A stretch of 34,806 nucleotides of DNA. Origin: Phycisphaera mikurensis NBRC 102666. GTDB lineage: Bacteria; Planctomycetota; Phycisphaerae; Phycisphaerales; SM1A02. Location: the NCBI GenBank assembly GCA_945877905.1, contig CAMDUT010000007.1:1-34806 (forward strand), given 5' to 3'. Below, one piece after another: positions 24,597 through 33,716 of this stretch; position 1 is the stretch's first letter, and every line of letters starts with the position of its first letter. A model generated the notes under the pieces. That model was not told the origin of the DNA and did no database searches. It saw nothing but the letters and a program-made list of their open reading frames with translations. The position numbers and the translations under genes are program-made.

Positions 24597-26267
24597 ATGC
24601 TGACCCCGAAGACCCTGTTGCTCGTGACGCCGCTCGTCGGCGCGACCGCGGTGCACGCCGGCGAAGTCTTCCTCCAGCCGAGGGCGGGCGAACCGCTGCG
24701 AGGGCTCACGGCGGCGCAGTTGGCGCTCTTCGAGGAGGGCAAGGACCTCTATTCGACTCCGATCCCGTCGTCGGCGGGCATGGGGCCGATCTTCAACAAG
24801 TCGAACTGCCAGAGCTGCCACTCCACGCCCACGGGCGGCTGGGGCAACGCGAGCGTCACGCACTTCGGCATGTCGGACAAGGGCTCGTTCGGCATGATCC
24901 CGGGCGAGCCGCAGAGCCTGCTGCAGGAGTTCGCCGTGAGCGAGTTCTGCAAGGAGGACGTGCCGGCGGTCGCGAACTTCACGGCCATCCGCATGACGAA
25001 CTCGAGCATGGCGTTCGGCATGGTCGAGGCGGTCCCCGACTTCGCGATCGCGGCGCTCGAGGACCCGGACGACCTCGACGGGGACGGCGTTTCGGGCCGC
25101 GTGCACTGGGTGCGCCCGCTCGAGGAGACGGACGCGAACGCCCCGCTCCGCGCGGGCCGCTTCGGCTGGAAGGCGCAGGTCGCGACGGTGCTCAGCTTCT
25201 CGGCGGACGCCACCCGCAACGAGATGGGCATCACCAACCGGCTGATCCCGGAGGAGAACGCGCCGAACGGCGACGCCGCGCGCCTGGCCGAGTGCGACCC
25301 CGTCCCGGAGCCCGAGGACATCGCCGACACGCAGGGGTTCGCGTTCATCGACCGGGTCACGCACTTCCAGCGATACCTGTCCGTGCCGCCCCAGTCCCCG
25401 CGCTCGGGCATGTCGGGCGAGTCGGTGTTCATCGGGGTCGGCTGCGCGAAGTGCCACGTGCCGGAGTGGACGACGTCGAACTCCCCTGCCCTCGAGGACG
25501 CGATCCGCGGGCAGGTCATCCGTCCGTACACCGACTTCATGCTCCATGACATGGGACTGCAAGGCGACGGCGTCGCCGACGGCTACGCATGGGAGACTGA
25601 GTTGCGAACGCCGACCCTTTGGAACCTGCGGACGCGCGACCCGATGCTGCACAACGGCGCCGCCTCGGGCGGCACGTTCGGCGACCGGGTGCGCACCGCG
25701 ATCGCCCTGCACGGGCCGTACGGCGAGGCCGCCGGGAGCGCGGCCGCGTTCGCGAAGCTCCCGGAGGCGCAGAAGGCGCAGCTCGTGGCGTTCCTCGACT
25801 CGCTCGGGCGCATCGAGTTCGACGGCGACGGCGACGGCCACGTCGACGCGCTCGACCTCGCGTCCTTCGCGGCGGCCTACGCGACCCCGGTGGTCACGCC
25901 CGACAACCCGGGTGCCATGCACGACATCGACCAGGACGGCGACGTGGACGACGCCGACCTCGACTGGCTCGTGCAGGCCTACGAGATGCCCGAGACCGGG
26001 AACGCCGACTGCAACGGCAACGGCGTGGCCGACGTCCGCGACATCGCGCGCGGCACGAGCCTCGACGCGGACGCCGACGGCGTGCCCGACGAGTGCGGCG
26101 CGTGCACCGGCGACCTCGACGGCGACGGCGCCGTGAACGGCCTCGATCTGGGCGTCATGCTCGCCGCCTGGAGCTCGTCCCAGCCCGCTCCCGACCTGAA
26201 CGACGACGGCACCGTGAACGGCCAGGACCTCGGCGTGCTGCTCGCCGCATGGGGCGCCTGCCCCTGA
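24597..26267 (+). CDS. secreted di-heme cytochrome (DUF1111/thiol oxidoreductase-like) with dockerin-like tail
   Basis: A 556-residue exported protein. CQSCH (C71) and CAKCH (C283) are two c-type heme sites, in the contexts FNKSNCQSCHSTP and VGCAKCHVPEW typical of DUF1111 proteins, which are related to di-heme peroxidases. LRTPTLWNLRTRDPMLHNGA near 340 is another family mark. From about 405 the protein changes to Asp/Gly-rich repeats (DGDGDGHVDALDLASFAAAY; DIDQDGDVDDADLDWL) and ends in a dockerin-like pair closing with VLLAAWGACP, like the next gene's tail. Shine-Dalgarno AGGAG at 24583-24587. It likely acts in periplasmic or surface electron transfer; substrate unknown. Confidence 0.82.
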   Translation: MLTPKTLLLVTPLVGATAVHAGEVFLQPRAGEPLRGLTAAQLALFEEGKDLYSTPIPSSAGMGPIFNKSNCQSCHSTPTGGWGNASVTHFGMSDKGSFGMIPGEPQSLLQEFAVSEFCKEDVPAVANFTAIRMTNSSMAFGMVEAVPDFAIAALEDPDDLDGDGVSGRVHWVRPLEETDANAPLRAGRFGWKAQVATVLSFSADATRNEMGITNRLIPEENAPNGDAARLAECDPVPEPEDIADTQGFAFIDRVTHFQRYLSVPPQSPRSGMSGESVFIGVGCAKCHVPEWTTSNSPALEDAIRGQVIRPYTDFMLHDMGLQGDGVADGYAWETELRTPTLWNLRTRDPMLHNGAASGGTFGDRVRTAIALHGPYGEAAGSAAAFAKLPEAQKAQLVAFLDSLGRIEFDGDGDGHVDALDLASFAAAYATPVVTPDNPGAMHDIDQDGDVDDADLDWLVQAYEMPETGNADCNGNGVADVRDIARGTSLDADADGVPDECGACTGDLDGDGAVNGLDLGVMLAAWSSSQPAPDLNDDGTVNGQDLGVLLAAWGACP

Positions 26268-26316
26268 GCCGGACCGCCGTCCCGACCGCCCAGCCACCGA
26301 CACCGAGACACCGACC

Positions 26317-28866
26317 ATGACCATGAAGACCACCCTCGCGCTCGCGATCGCATCGCTCGCGGCCGCCGGCACCGCGTCGGCCCAGAACTGGGTCACCTAC
26401 TCGAACCAGACCAGCTCGCGCCTCGTCGCGGCCGCCTCGCTCATCGGCGCGGACAACCTCGAGAAGGACTTCGGCTGGGGCGACCTCGACCAGGACGGGG
26501 ACGTCGACCTCGTCTGCATGCGCAAGTTCCCGGGCAGCATCCAGGGCGGCTTCCGCAACATCCTGTTCATGAACGAGGGCGGCGTCCTCGTGGACCGCAC
26601 GACCGAGTACGGCTCGGCGAGCGACATCAGCGGGTACTCGGGCCTGCTCGACCCGACGAACGACCGCGACGTCGAGGTGGTGGACGTGAACCTCGACGGC
26701 TGGCTCGACCTCATCACCGCGACCACGATGAGCGACCAGGTCAACAGCATCCTCGGCCAGCCGCGCGTCTACATCAACCTCGGCGACGACGCCAACGGCA
26801 ACTGGCGCGGCCTGCGCTTCGAGGTCGACCGCATCCCCGACCTCTTCGCGCGCAACGGCACCGCCGCGAACCCCCGGTTCTGCGACGCGGCGGTCGGCGA
26901 CTTCAACGGCGACGGCTACCCGGACGTCTTCTACACCGACTACGACACCCCCGAGACCTCGGGCACGCTCTGCTACGACATCAACGGCGACGGCGACACG
27001 AACGACGCCGGCGAGTGCCAGCAGAGCCCGGCGGAGAACTCGGCGCTCGACTACGACAACAAGCTGCTCCTCAACCGGGGCGCCCTGAACCCCGGCGTCT
27101 TCTATGACGCCACGACCAGCGTCCTGACGAGCGCGCAGATCACCTCCGGCTTCGGCAACATGGCGGTGGCCGGTGACTTCAACTCCGACGGGCGCGACGA
27201 CATCGTCCGCATCAACACCCTCACTGGCGGCCAGGCGGTCAGCGTCTACACCAAGTCCGCGGCGGGCGCTGGCTTCTCGCTCAAGGACATCGCCTTCGGC
27301 CAGCCCTACCACGGCGACAAGGCCGACCTGAACAACGACGGCAGGCTCGACCTGGTCATCGTCGACGACGGGCAGGACAAGTACCTCCTGAACACCGGCA
27401 ACGCCGCCAACGGCGAGCCGAACTTCACGAGCTACACCATCGCCGACAGCCTCAGCGAGTTCGGCAACAGCACGCAGGTCGGCGACCTCGACAAGGACGG
27501 CCGCGTCGACGTGATCATCACCGACGTCGACGCCGACCTCGGGCCCTTCTGCCCGCAGTCGACCGGCGCCGCGCACTCGCGCCGGACCCACATCTACCGG
27601 AACGTGTTCGCGGGCTCGCCCTCGGGCATCCTGGACGAGATCACCGCGCCGTCGCTCGTGATCCCCGCGTCCGAGCTCGACTGGTGGACCGACGTCGCGG
27701 TGTTCGACATCAACGGCGACACGTACCTCGACCTCGTCGCGGGCACCTGCACCGGGATCGTCGTGTACATGAACGTCCCGCCGATCAACGTCACGTTCTC
27801 GTTCCCCGACGGGCGGCCGACGGTCGCCGCCCCCGGCGCGGCCTCGAACTTCCGTGTCCGCACGGCCGTGGCCGGCGGAGGCTCGATCGTGGCGGGGAGC
27901 GTCCGGCTCTGGTGGCGCATCGACGGCGGCGCATGGCAATCGCAGCAGCTGGCGAGCGCGGGCGGAAACGACTGGCAGGCCTCGCTGCCGGCCTTCGCCT
28001 GCGGCAACCAGGTGTCGTGGTACGTCTCGGCGCAGCTTTCGAACGGAGGCACCACCACCTACACGGAGCCTGCGGCAGGCCAGTCCGGACCCGCCGGCCT
28101 GTCCGTCCAGACCGGCACGAGCACCCCGGTGGCGACCGACTTCGAGGGCGTGACGAGCGACTGGACGGTCGCCAACGAGGGTGGCCTCACCACCGGCGCG
28201 TGGGTCGTCGCGACCCCGACGGGCACCACGAGCGGCACCTACGCGGCGGCTCCGAGCTCGGACGCCAGCGCGGTCGGCACGAAGGCATTCGTGACCCAGA
28301 ACGGAAGCGGCACCGCAAACACGCTCGACGTCGACGTCGGGACCACGCGGCTCACGAGCCCGTCCTACGACCTGTCGGGCAGCGTCGACGCCACCGTCTC
28401 GTTCTGGGCGTGGTACTTCTGCAGCGACGCGGCCCCGGCCGGGTCCACCCCCGCGGAGGTCGACCCGTTGGTGGTCCAGGCGAGCGCCGACGGCGGCGCG
28501 ACGTGGGCCACCGTGATGTCCATCACCACCTACCCCACGCCGAACGCGTGGGTGCGCCAGTCGTTCTCGCTGCGGTCGGTGCTTCCGGAGCTCACCGCGA
28601 ACGTGCGGGTCCGGTTCTCCATCTCGGACACGCCGGACAACTCGATCACCGAGGCGGGCATCGACGAGTTCTCCATCTCGGTCGTGACGTGCGACACGCC
28701 GTGCCCGGCCGACCTCTCGAGCGACGGGTTCGTCGACGGGACCGACCTCGGCTCGATGCTGGCGGCCTGGGGCGGAGGCCCCGGCGCCGGCGACCTGAAC
28801 GGCGACGGCACGGTCGACGGCATCGACCTGGGCCTCCTGCTCTCGGCCTGGGGTGCGTGCCCCTGA
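26317..28866 (+). CDS. secreted VCBS/FG-GAP repeat protein with dockerin-like tail
   Basis: An 849-residue protein with signal peptide (MTMKTTLALAIASLAAAGTA, cleavage after SAQ region). The first about 480 residues hold FG-GAP/VCBS repeats with calcium-loop motifs (DLDQDGDVD, DVNLDGWLD, DFNGDGYPD, DFNSDGRDD, DLNNDGRLD, DLDKDGRVD). A beta-sandwich-like middle region follows, including a SYDLSGSVDATVSFWAWYF segment that looks like a lectin/MAM-type jellyroll. The C-terminus is CPADLSSDGFVDGTDLGSML ... DLNGDGTVDGIDLGLLLSAW, then GACP, matching the preceding gene's tail. It lies 49 nt after the cytochrome gene and is probably in one operon. A second ATG at 26323 is possible. No enzymatic motif seen. 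Confidence 0.82.
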   Translation: MTMKTTLALAIASLAAAGTASAQNWVTYSNQTSSRLVAAASLIGADNLEKDFGWGDLDQDGDVDLVCMRKFPGSIQGGFRNILFMNEGGVLVDRTTEYGSASDISGYSGLLDPTNDRDVEVVDVNLDGWLDLITATTMSDQVNSILGQPRVYINLGDDANGNWRGLRFEVDRIPDLFARNGTAANPRFCDAAVGDFNGDGYPDVFYTDYDTPETSGTLCYDINGDGDTNDAGECQQSPAENSALDYDNKLLLNRGALNPGVFYDATTSVLTSAQITSGFGNMAVAGDFNSDGRDDIVRINTLTGGQAVSVYTKSAAGAGFSLKDIAFGQPYHGDKADLNNDGRLDLVIVDDGQDKYLLNTGNAANGEPNFTSYTIADSLSEFGNSTQVGDLDKDGRVDVIITDVDADLGPFCPQSTGAAHSRRTHIYRNVFAGSPSGILDEITAPSLVIPASELDWWTDVAVFDINGDTYLDLVAGTCTGIVVYMNVPPINVTFSFPDGRPTVAAPGAASNFRVRTAVAGGGSIVAGSVRLWWRIDGGAWQSQQLASAGGNDWQASLPAFACGNQVSWYVSAQLSNGGTTTYTEPAAGQSGPAGLSVQTGTSTPVATDFEGVTSDWTVANEGGLTTGAWVVATPTGTTSGTYAAAPSSDASAVGTKAFVTQNGSGTANTLDVDVGTTRLTSPSYDLSGSVDATVSFWAWYFCSDAAPAGSTPAEVDPLVVQASADGGATWATVMSITTYPTPNAWVRQSFSLRSVLPELTANVRVRFSISDTPDNSITEAGIDEFSISVVTCDTPCPADLSSDGFVDGTDLGSMLAAWGGGPGAGDLNGDGTVDGIDLGLLLSAWGACP

Positions 28867-28896
28867 CCGACCGACCGCCGCGCGACGCATGACTTC

Positions 28897-28929
28897 CCGC
28901 GCCCGGCACGCCTTGCGTGCCGGGCGCGG
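28897..28929. terminator. 15-bp bidirectional terminator hairpin
   Basis: CCGCGCCCGGCACGC (28897-28911), loop CTT, GCGTGCCGGGCGCGG (28915-28929): perfect 15-bp stem between two convergent genes (stops at 28866 and 28939). No strong T-tract on either side. Confidence 0.7.
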
Positions 28930-28938
28930 CGCGTTCCG

Positions 28939-30816
28939 TCATCGACGGGCGCGCTCGATCGTCAGCGTTTCGGCGCCCGCCGCGGCCGGATGCTCGGTCG
29001 TCACGCCGTCGGGCCACCGCACGGTGATCCGCCGGGCCCGGGAGCTTCCGAGTCCCAGCCACGCCACGGGCGGGACCTGCGAGAGGTAGCTGCGCGTGGG
29101 CATGATGGTCCGGCGCAGCACGGATCCGTCGAGCAGCTCGACCGCGATTCCCGCGCCGATGGCCGCACGGTTCCCGGGCGAGCCCGGATCATCGAGCCGC
29201 ACCGCGAGCGACCCGCCCTGCACGGCCACGTTGCGCGCGACCATGGGCGGGCCGCGCAGCGCGCACAGAACGAGGTCGAGGGCACCGTCGCCGTCGAGGT
29301 CGCCCCACGCGAGCCCGCGGCCCACCACGGGCCGTGCCAGCGCGCCGAGCGCCGTGGCCGGCACCTCCGCGAACGTCGCCCCGCCGCCCGCGCCCGCGTT
29401 CCGGAACACCTGCGCGGCCTGCGCCCACGACTGCGAGGCCTGCACCTCGGCGATCCTCGGCTCGATGTGGCCGTTGGCGAGCGCGAGGTCCTCGTGGCCG
29501 TCGGAATCGAGGTCGGCGAAGACGACGCCGAAGGTGAGCGCTCGACGGGTGGCCGCCGAGATTCCGTCGACGATGGCGTCGTCGGAGAAGCGTCCGTCGC
29601 CGGGCGTCACGTAGAGGCTCACGGGCTCGTTCGCGAAGTTCCCGACCGCGATGGCGAGCGCGCGGTCGTTCCTCAGGTGCGACGCATCGCAGCCCATCGC
29701 GCCCGTCGCCGCGCCGTTGCGGTCAAAGGCGATCCCGGACTCGACGCCCCGCTCGGCGAACCTCCCGTGCCCGTCGTTCACGAAGAGCAGGTTCTGCACC
29801 GTGTCGTTCGCGACGAACACGTCGAGGTCGCCGTCGGCGTCGACGTCGTCGATCACGAAGCCGAGCGACTTCGCGAGCGGCTCGCCGGTCGAGCGGTTCC
29901 GGGCCACGAACCCGCGCTCAACGGACCGATCCTCGAACCGCATGGGCGCGACCTGCTCGAGGAACGCGACGTCGGTGCCCCGGAAGCCGTTCGGCGCGCC
30001 GTACGCGCGCCCGATTCCCGTGAGCGTGTAGCCCACGGCGAAGTCGATCTCGGCGGACCACTCCACGTACCGGCCGAGCACGAAGTCGAGGTCGCCGTCC
30101 GAATCGAGGTCGGCGAAGCCCGCGGCGGTCGTCCACCCCGGGACCCCGGACAGCCCGGACTCCCGCGTGACGTCGCGCCAACGGGGCGGCGCGCCGTCCG
30201 GGGCCCGCTCCGCGGCGAAGAGCCGCACTCCGCCAACGCCCGTCTCGAGGATCTCGGGCCGGCCGTCGCCGTCGAGGTCGCCGAGCGCGACCCCCATCGC
30301 CTGCCGCGGCGACCCGAGTCCCGTCCCGGCCGCGCGCACGAAGCGCGGCCCGTCGGGCGCGGATCCGCGGTTCACGTACACGACGATGCCTTGCCCGCGC
30401 TCCGCGCCGGAAGGCGCGTCGGGCCAGGCGTCGCCGTCCACGAACAGCAGGTCGAGGTCTCCGTCGGCGTCGACATCGCTGACCGCGACCCCGCCTCCCA
30501 TGGTCTCGGGAAGCAGGCGTCGGCCGTCCGCGCCGTCGGTACGCCGGAAGTCGATGCCCCACCGATCGGTGACGTCCTCGAACGGAAGTCCCGCGACGGG
30601 CCGGGCCGGCGCCGACGCGGGGCCCGTCACCTGCACGGGCTCCACGGGCGCGGGAGCCGCGGGCCGAGCGGCCCAGCGCCACGCGAACACGGTCATCGCC
30701 ACGGAGCCGACCACGCCGAGCGAAACCCAGAACGCGCGCGCGATCACGCGGCCGTCCTCCGCCGTCGGCTCGCGATCACCGGGTCCTCGCGAACCGTCCC
30801 GGCCCTCGGCCGTCAC
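28939..30816 (-). CDS. membrane-anchored CRTAC1-like FG-GAP protein with ASPIC/UnbV domain (B)
   Basis: A 625-residue protein with an N-terminal membrane anchor (about 25-47: VIARAFWVSLGVVGSVAMTV), an Ala/Pro linker and six DxDxDG-type repeats (DVDADGDLD twice, DLDGDGRPE, DLDSDGDLD, DLDSDGHED, DLDGDGALD) forming a predicted propeller. The end (AIGAGIAVELLDGSVLRRTI, LGLGSSRARRITVRWPDGVT) is a clear ASPIC/UnbV domain. It starts at GTG (30816), overlapping the TGA of the pentaheme gene, so its synthesis depends on that gene. This is the same GTGA junction as the TPR/CRTAC1-A pair. Function unknown; a surface partner of the cytochrome is inferred. Confidence 0.85.
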   Translation of the reverse strand: MTAEGRDGSRGPGDREPTAEDGRVIARAFWVSLGVVGSVAMTVFAWRWAARPAAPAPVEPVQVTGPASAPARPVAGLPFEDVTDRWGIDFRRTDGADGRRLLPETMGGGVAVSDVDADGDLDLLFVDGDAWPDAPSGAERGQGIVVYVNRGSAPDGPRFVRAAGTGLGSPRQAMGVALGDLDGDGRPEILETGVGGVRLFAAERAPDGAPPRWRDVTRESGLSGVPGWTTAAGFADLDSDGDLDFVLGRYVEWSAEIDFAVGYTLTGIGRAYGAPNGFRGTDVAFLEQVAPMRFEDRSVERGFVARNRSTGEPLAKSLGFVIDDVDADGDLDVFVANDTVQNLLFVNDGHGRFAERGVESGIAFDRNGAATGAMGCDASHLRNDRALAIAVGNFANEPVSLYVTPGDGRFSDDAIVDGISAATRRALTFGVVFADLDSDGHEDLALANGHIEPRIAEVQASQSWAQAAQVFRNAGAGGGATFAEVPATALGALARPVVGRGLAWGDLDGDGALDLVLCALRGPPMVARNVAVQGGSLAVRLDDPGSPGNRAAIGAGIAVELLDGSVLRRTIMPTRSYLSQVPPVAWLGLGSSRARRITVRWPDGVTTEHPAAAGAETLTIERARR

Positions 30817-33668
30817 GGAGCACCCCGGGCCACGCCGGAAGGAAGCCCGGGTGCGCCCGGGCGCTGCAGGTCGTAGACCGCCGCGGGCTCGGCCGCATGG
30901 TCCGCGGCCGGGTTCGCGGCGCGGGCCGCCGTGACGGCGCGGTCGCGTGCGTTGTCGTCGGGGCGGTAGCGCTCGTACTCGCGACGGGCGCGGGTGGCGG
31001 CCTCCGGGTCGCCGAGCGCCTCGACCGCCTGGAGGAACACGTACCAGGTCGCGGCGCGCTGCAGGTCCTGGTCGATGGCGGCCTGGGCCAGCCTGCGTGC
31101 CTCCTGAAGCAACTCGGTCCGGCGCGCCGCGTCGGCCGGTTCACGCAGCTGCCGCGCGCGCTCCAGGCACGCCGTCGCCCACTCCACGAGGAGGCGATCG
31201 TCGCGCGAGAAGTCGTAGCCGCGCGCCCGGGCCTCGGGGAACCGCGTCGCGGAAACGCCGGCGAAGCCCGCCATCGCCCGCTCGTACTCCCCTTGCTGCA
31301 GGTCGATCACCGCGCTCCAGTACGCCACGCTCCATGGCACCGGGTTCCCTTCGACGGCGGCCGCGGCGCGCAGGTGCTCGCCCGCGTCGGCCAGCCGACC
31401 CTCGCGCAACGCCACACGCGCACGGGCCACCAGCGCCTGGGCGCGGCCGGCGCCCGTGACCCGGCGGAACGCCTCGTCGGCGCGCGTCCATTGGCCCTTG
31501 CCGCCCGCGCGCTCGGCGGTGCGGAACCGGGCGATCCCCGCGTCGTACCAGCGCTCCCACTCCGCCGCGGCCGTGGGCGCGGCAGCCGCCGCGGGCGCCG
31601 GGGCCGAAGAACCGGCCACGGGGACGTCCTGCGCCGGCCCGCCGAAGGTCACGCGGTCGGTGGCCATCGTCATGATCGGCAGGTCGTTCTCGCGCCCGGG
31701 GCCATGCACGTACCGCAGGTACGTCAGGTCGAACTTCCGGTAGCGCACCGCGGCCTCGACGGTGATCGGGCCCTTGGTGCCGGGCGGCACCGTGAAGGCA
31801 TAGCGCGTCGCCTCGGCGCCGCCGGGCTGCACCTGGTGGTCGTAGAGCGGCACGAAGATGTCCTGCGGGTTGCGACGGTCGATGCGGCGCCCCTCGCGGT
31901 CGAGCATCCACACGTTCAGGAACTTGCTCCACGGGTCGACACCGTTGCCCTCGCCCAGCGCGCCCGAGCGCCCGATGACGCGATCCCCGGCGCGCACCGT
32001 GACGTCGATCCACGCCTCGTTGCTGTCCACGGTCCCCTGCGTGAACGCATGGCCGATCGCGCCGAGCGCACGCACCACCACCTCCACCTCGTGGCGACGC
32101 CCGGCCTCGAGCGCCGGCGCGGCGTCGGGAAGCGGCGCGAACTCCGGCCCGCCCTCCGGGGTGACGCCGAAGATGTCGACGCGCAGCACGTTCCGGTTGA
32201 ACGCCTCGGTGGCGGCGAGCGCGCCCGACCAGTCATGCAGCCCCGAGGCCCGCGCGGTCGCGGTGTTACCGCCCGGGAAGAGGTGGCCCTTGAGGAGGAT
32301 GCTGCCGTCGGGGCCGCGCGGCTTCGCGCCGGGGTCGGCGCTCGCCACGAGCGGCATGTGGCACCCGTTGCAGTCGGCGGCGGCCTCCTTGGGCCAGTGC
32401 CACGCCTGGATGCCGTGGCCGCTGCGGCCGCTCAGGCGCCAGCTGTCGTAGTGGTTCTGTCCCGGCAGCCACTTGTAGTCGTTGAGCTCCTCGGGAAGGA
32501 ACACCTTGTGGCACGTGGAGCAGAACTCGGCGCTGCGGTGCACCTCGGGCTTCAGGAACGTCGCCTTGTGGAACGCCGGCTTCGAGAACACCAGCTGCCG
32601 GTTCACCCACTGCAGGAACGGGCTCTCGCTGAAGGCGAAGGGGTACTGCGGGCTCTCCTCGATCACGTAGTCGGCGTTGCCGCGCGTGCTCGTCACCGAG
32701 GTGATCGAGTGGCACGCGGTGCACGTGATGCTCGCGGACCCGAGCGGGTCCTTCGATACGTCGTACGCAGGGTCGTCGAACCGCGCGTCCTCGAAGGCGC
32801 CCGTGAAGAAGGGCACGGGGTCGTGGCACCCAGCGCAGAAGCGCGCGTCGTGGACGTCCCCGTCCTTCTCGAACGCAGCCTTGCGGGTCTCGCGGACGCT
32901 GAAGGCGTAGAGCGGGTTGTTGAAGCTGCTCGCCGCGTGCGCGCTGTGCGCCCACCCGTGGAACGAGTCCTGGTGGCACTGCACGCAGTAGTCGTTCATC
33001 CGCAGCGACCGCTCGGGAATGAACGCGCCGTTCGCCGTGCGCGCGAGGCTCGGCTCGAAGTACGAGTCGCCGTCGCGCGGGTTCCTCCGGTCGCGCCCCG
33101 CGTCCCAGCCGTGCCATGCGATGAATCCGGCGGCGAGCGCGAGCGACGCGGCGGCGACGCCGAGACCGGTGCCCCACCGGATGCGCCGGCCGGCGAGCCG
33201 GTGCAGGACGAACGCCCACACCAGGACGAGCGGTGCGGCGACGTGCGACCAGTACGCGAGCGTCCGGCCGCGCATGCCGAGCGGGTCGAACGACGCGCCG
33301 CCCACCTCGACCCGCATGAGGAGGAAGCCCGTGGCGAGCGTCACGAGCGCGGCGACGAACGCGACGTTGCCCATGCGGACCGCGGCGCGGTTCGGGTGAT
33401 GGTGCCCGCGCTTCCAGTGCCACGCGCCGAACGCCACGGCCGGCGCGGTGATCGCGACGCCGAGCACGAGGTGCACCATGAACATCCAGAGGTAGAAGCC
33501 GTTCTGGAGGCTGCGCCCCGAGATCCACTCCGCGAGCGTGACGGTGGACAGGTAGATCGAGTTGAAGGAGAGCAGCGCGAACAGCACGAGCACCGCAAGC
33601 AGCAGCTTCGCCATGCGCCGCGTCACGACGCCGCCCGGGGGCACGCGGGGCTTCGGCGCAGGCTCCAT
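30813..33668 (-). CDS. membrane-bound pentaheme c-type cytochrome with TPR tail
   Basis: A 951-residue protein. Residues 20-186 form about five membrane helices with histidines (H66, H84, H142, H156) that could bind heme b. The extracytoplasmic part has five CxxCH sites: CVQCH (228), CAGCH (278), CTACH (316), CSTCH (383), CNGCH (433), arranged like cytochrome c554-type multihemes. A beta-rich region (about 480-690) follows, then an Ala/Pro linker and TPR-like helices (about 715-930: WERWYDAGIARFRTAERAGG; ALVARARVALREGRLADAGE). A quinol-to-periplasm electron-transfer role is plausible. TAGACT lies 7 nt before the ATG. It is coupled by GTGA to CRTAC1-like gene B. Confidence 0.82.
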   Translation of the reverse strand: MEPAPKPRVPPGGVVTRRMAKLLLAVLVLFALLSFNSIYLSTVTLAEWISGRSLQNGFYLWMFMVHLVLGVAITAPAVAFGAWHWKRGHHHPNRAAVRMGNVAFVAALVTLATGFLLMRVEVGGASFDPLGMRGRTLAYWSHVAAPLVLVWAFVLHRLAGRRIRWGTGLGVAAASLALAAGFIAWHGWDAGRDRRNPRDGDSYFEPSLARTANGAFIPERSLRMNDYCVQCHQDSFHGWAHSAHAASSFNNPLYAFSVRETRKAAFEKDGDVHDARFCAGCHDPVPFFTGAFEDARFDDPAYDVSKDPLGSASITCTACHSITSVTSTRGNADYVIEESPQYPFAFSESPFLQWVNRQLVFSKPAFHKATFLKPEVHRSAEFCSTCHKVFLPEELNDYKWLPGQNHYDSWRLSGRSGHGIQAWHWPKEAAADCNGCHMPLVASADPGAKPRGPDGSILLKGHLFPGGNTATARASGLHDWSGALAATEAFNRNVLRVDIFGVTPEGGPEFAPLPDAAPALEAGRRHEVEVVVRALGAIGHAFTQGTVDSNEAWIDVTVRAGDRVIGRSGALGEGNGVDPWSKFLNVWMLDREGRRIDRRNPQDIFVPLYDHQVQPGGAEATRYAFTVPPGTKGPITVEAAVRYRKFDLTYLRYVHGPGRENDLPIMTMATDRVTFGGPAQDVPVAGSSAPAPAAAAAPTAAAEWERWYDAGIARFRTAERAGGKGQWTRADEAFRRVTGAGRAQALVARARVALREGRLADAGEHLRAAAAVEGNPVPWSVAYWSAVIDLQQGEYERAMAGFAGVSATRFPEARARGYDFSRDDRLLVEWATACLERARQLREPADAARRTELLQEARRLAQAAIDQDLQRAATWYVFLQAVEALGDPEAATRARREYERYRPDDNARDRAVTAARAANPAADHAAEPAAVYDLQRPGAPGLPSGVARGAP

Positions 33669-33675
33669 GGAGGGA

Positions 33676-33681
33676 AGTCTA
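33676..33681 (-). promoter_or_regulatory. putative -10 element of the pentaheme gene
   Basis: Minus-strand TAGACT, 7 nt before the ATG at 33668, the same hexamer as before the PpiC-like gene. No Shine-Dalgarno. Confidence 0.4.
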
Positions 33682-33716
33682 CGGGCGCACCGCAGGGAAA
33701 CGGGAGGAAAACAGCC

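Noticed and set aside
24345-26396. 683-codon minus-strand open frame opposite the cytochrome gene
   Set aside because: It is antisense to a protein with two CxxCH sites and a signal peptide; no motif of its own.
25819-28860. Regularly spaced GACGGCGACGG-type DNA repeats as a possible CRISPR or satellite
   Set aside because: They are codons of DxDxDG calcium-binding repeats, of unequal spacing and diverged at the DNA level.
26155-28890. 911-codon minus-strand open frame opposite the VCBS gene
   Set aside because: Its composition mirrors the Asp-rich repeat codons of the opposite strand (Val/Asp/Arg-rich without domains). The plus-strand protein has a signal peptide and clear repeats.
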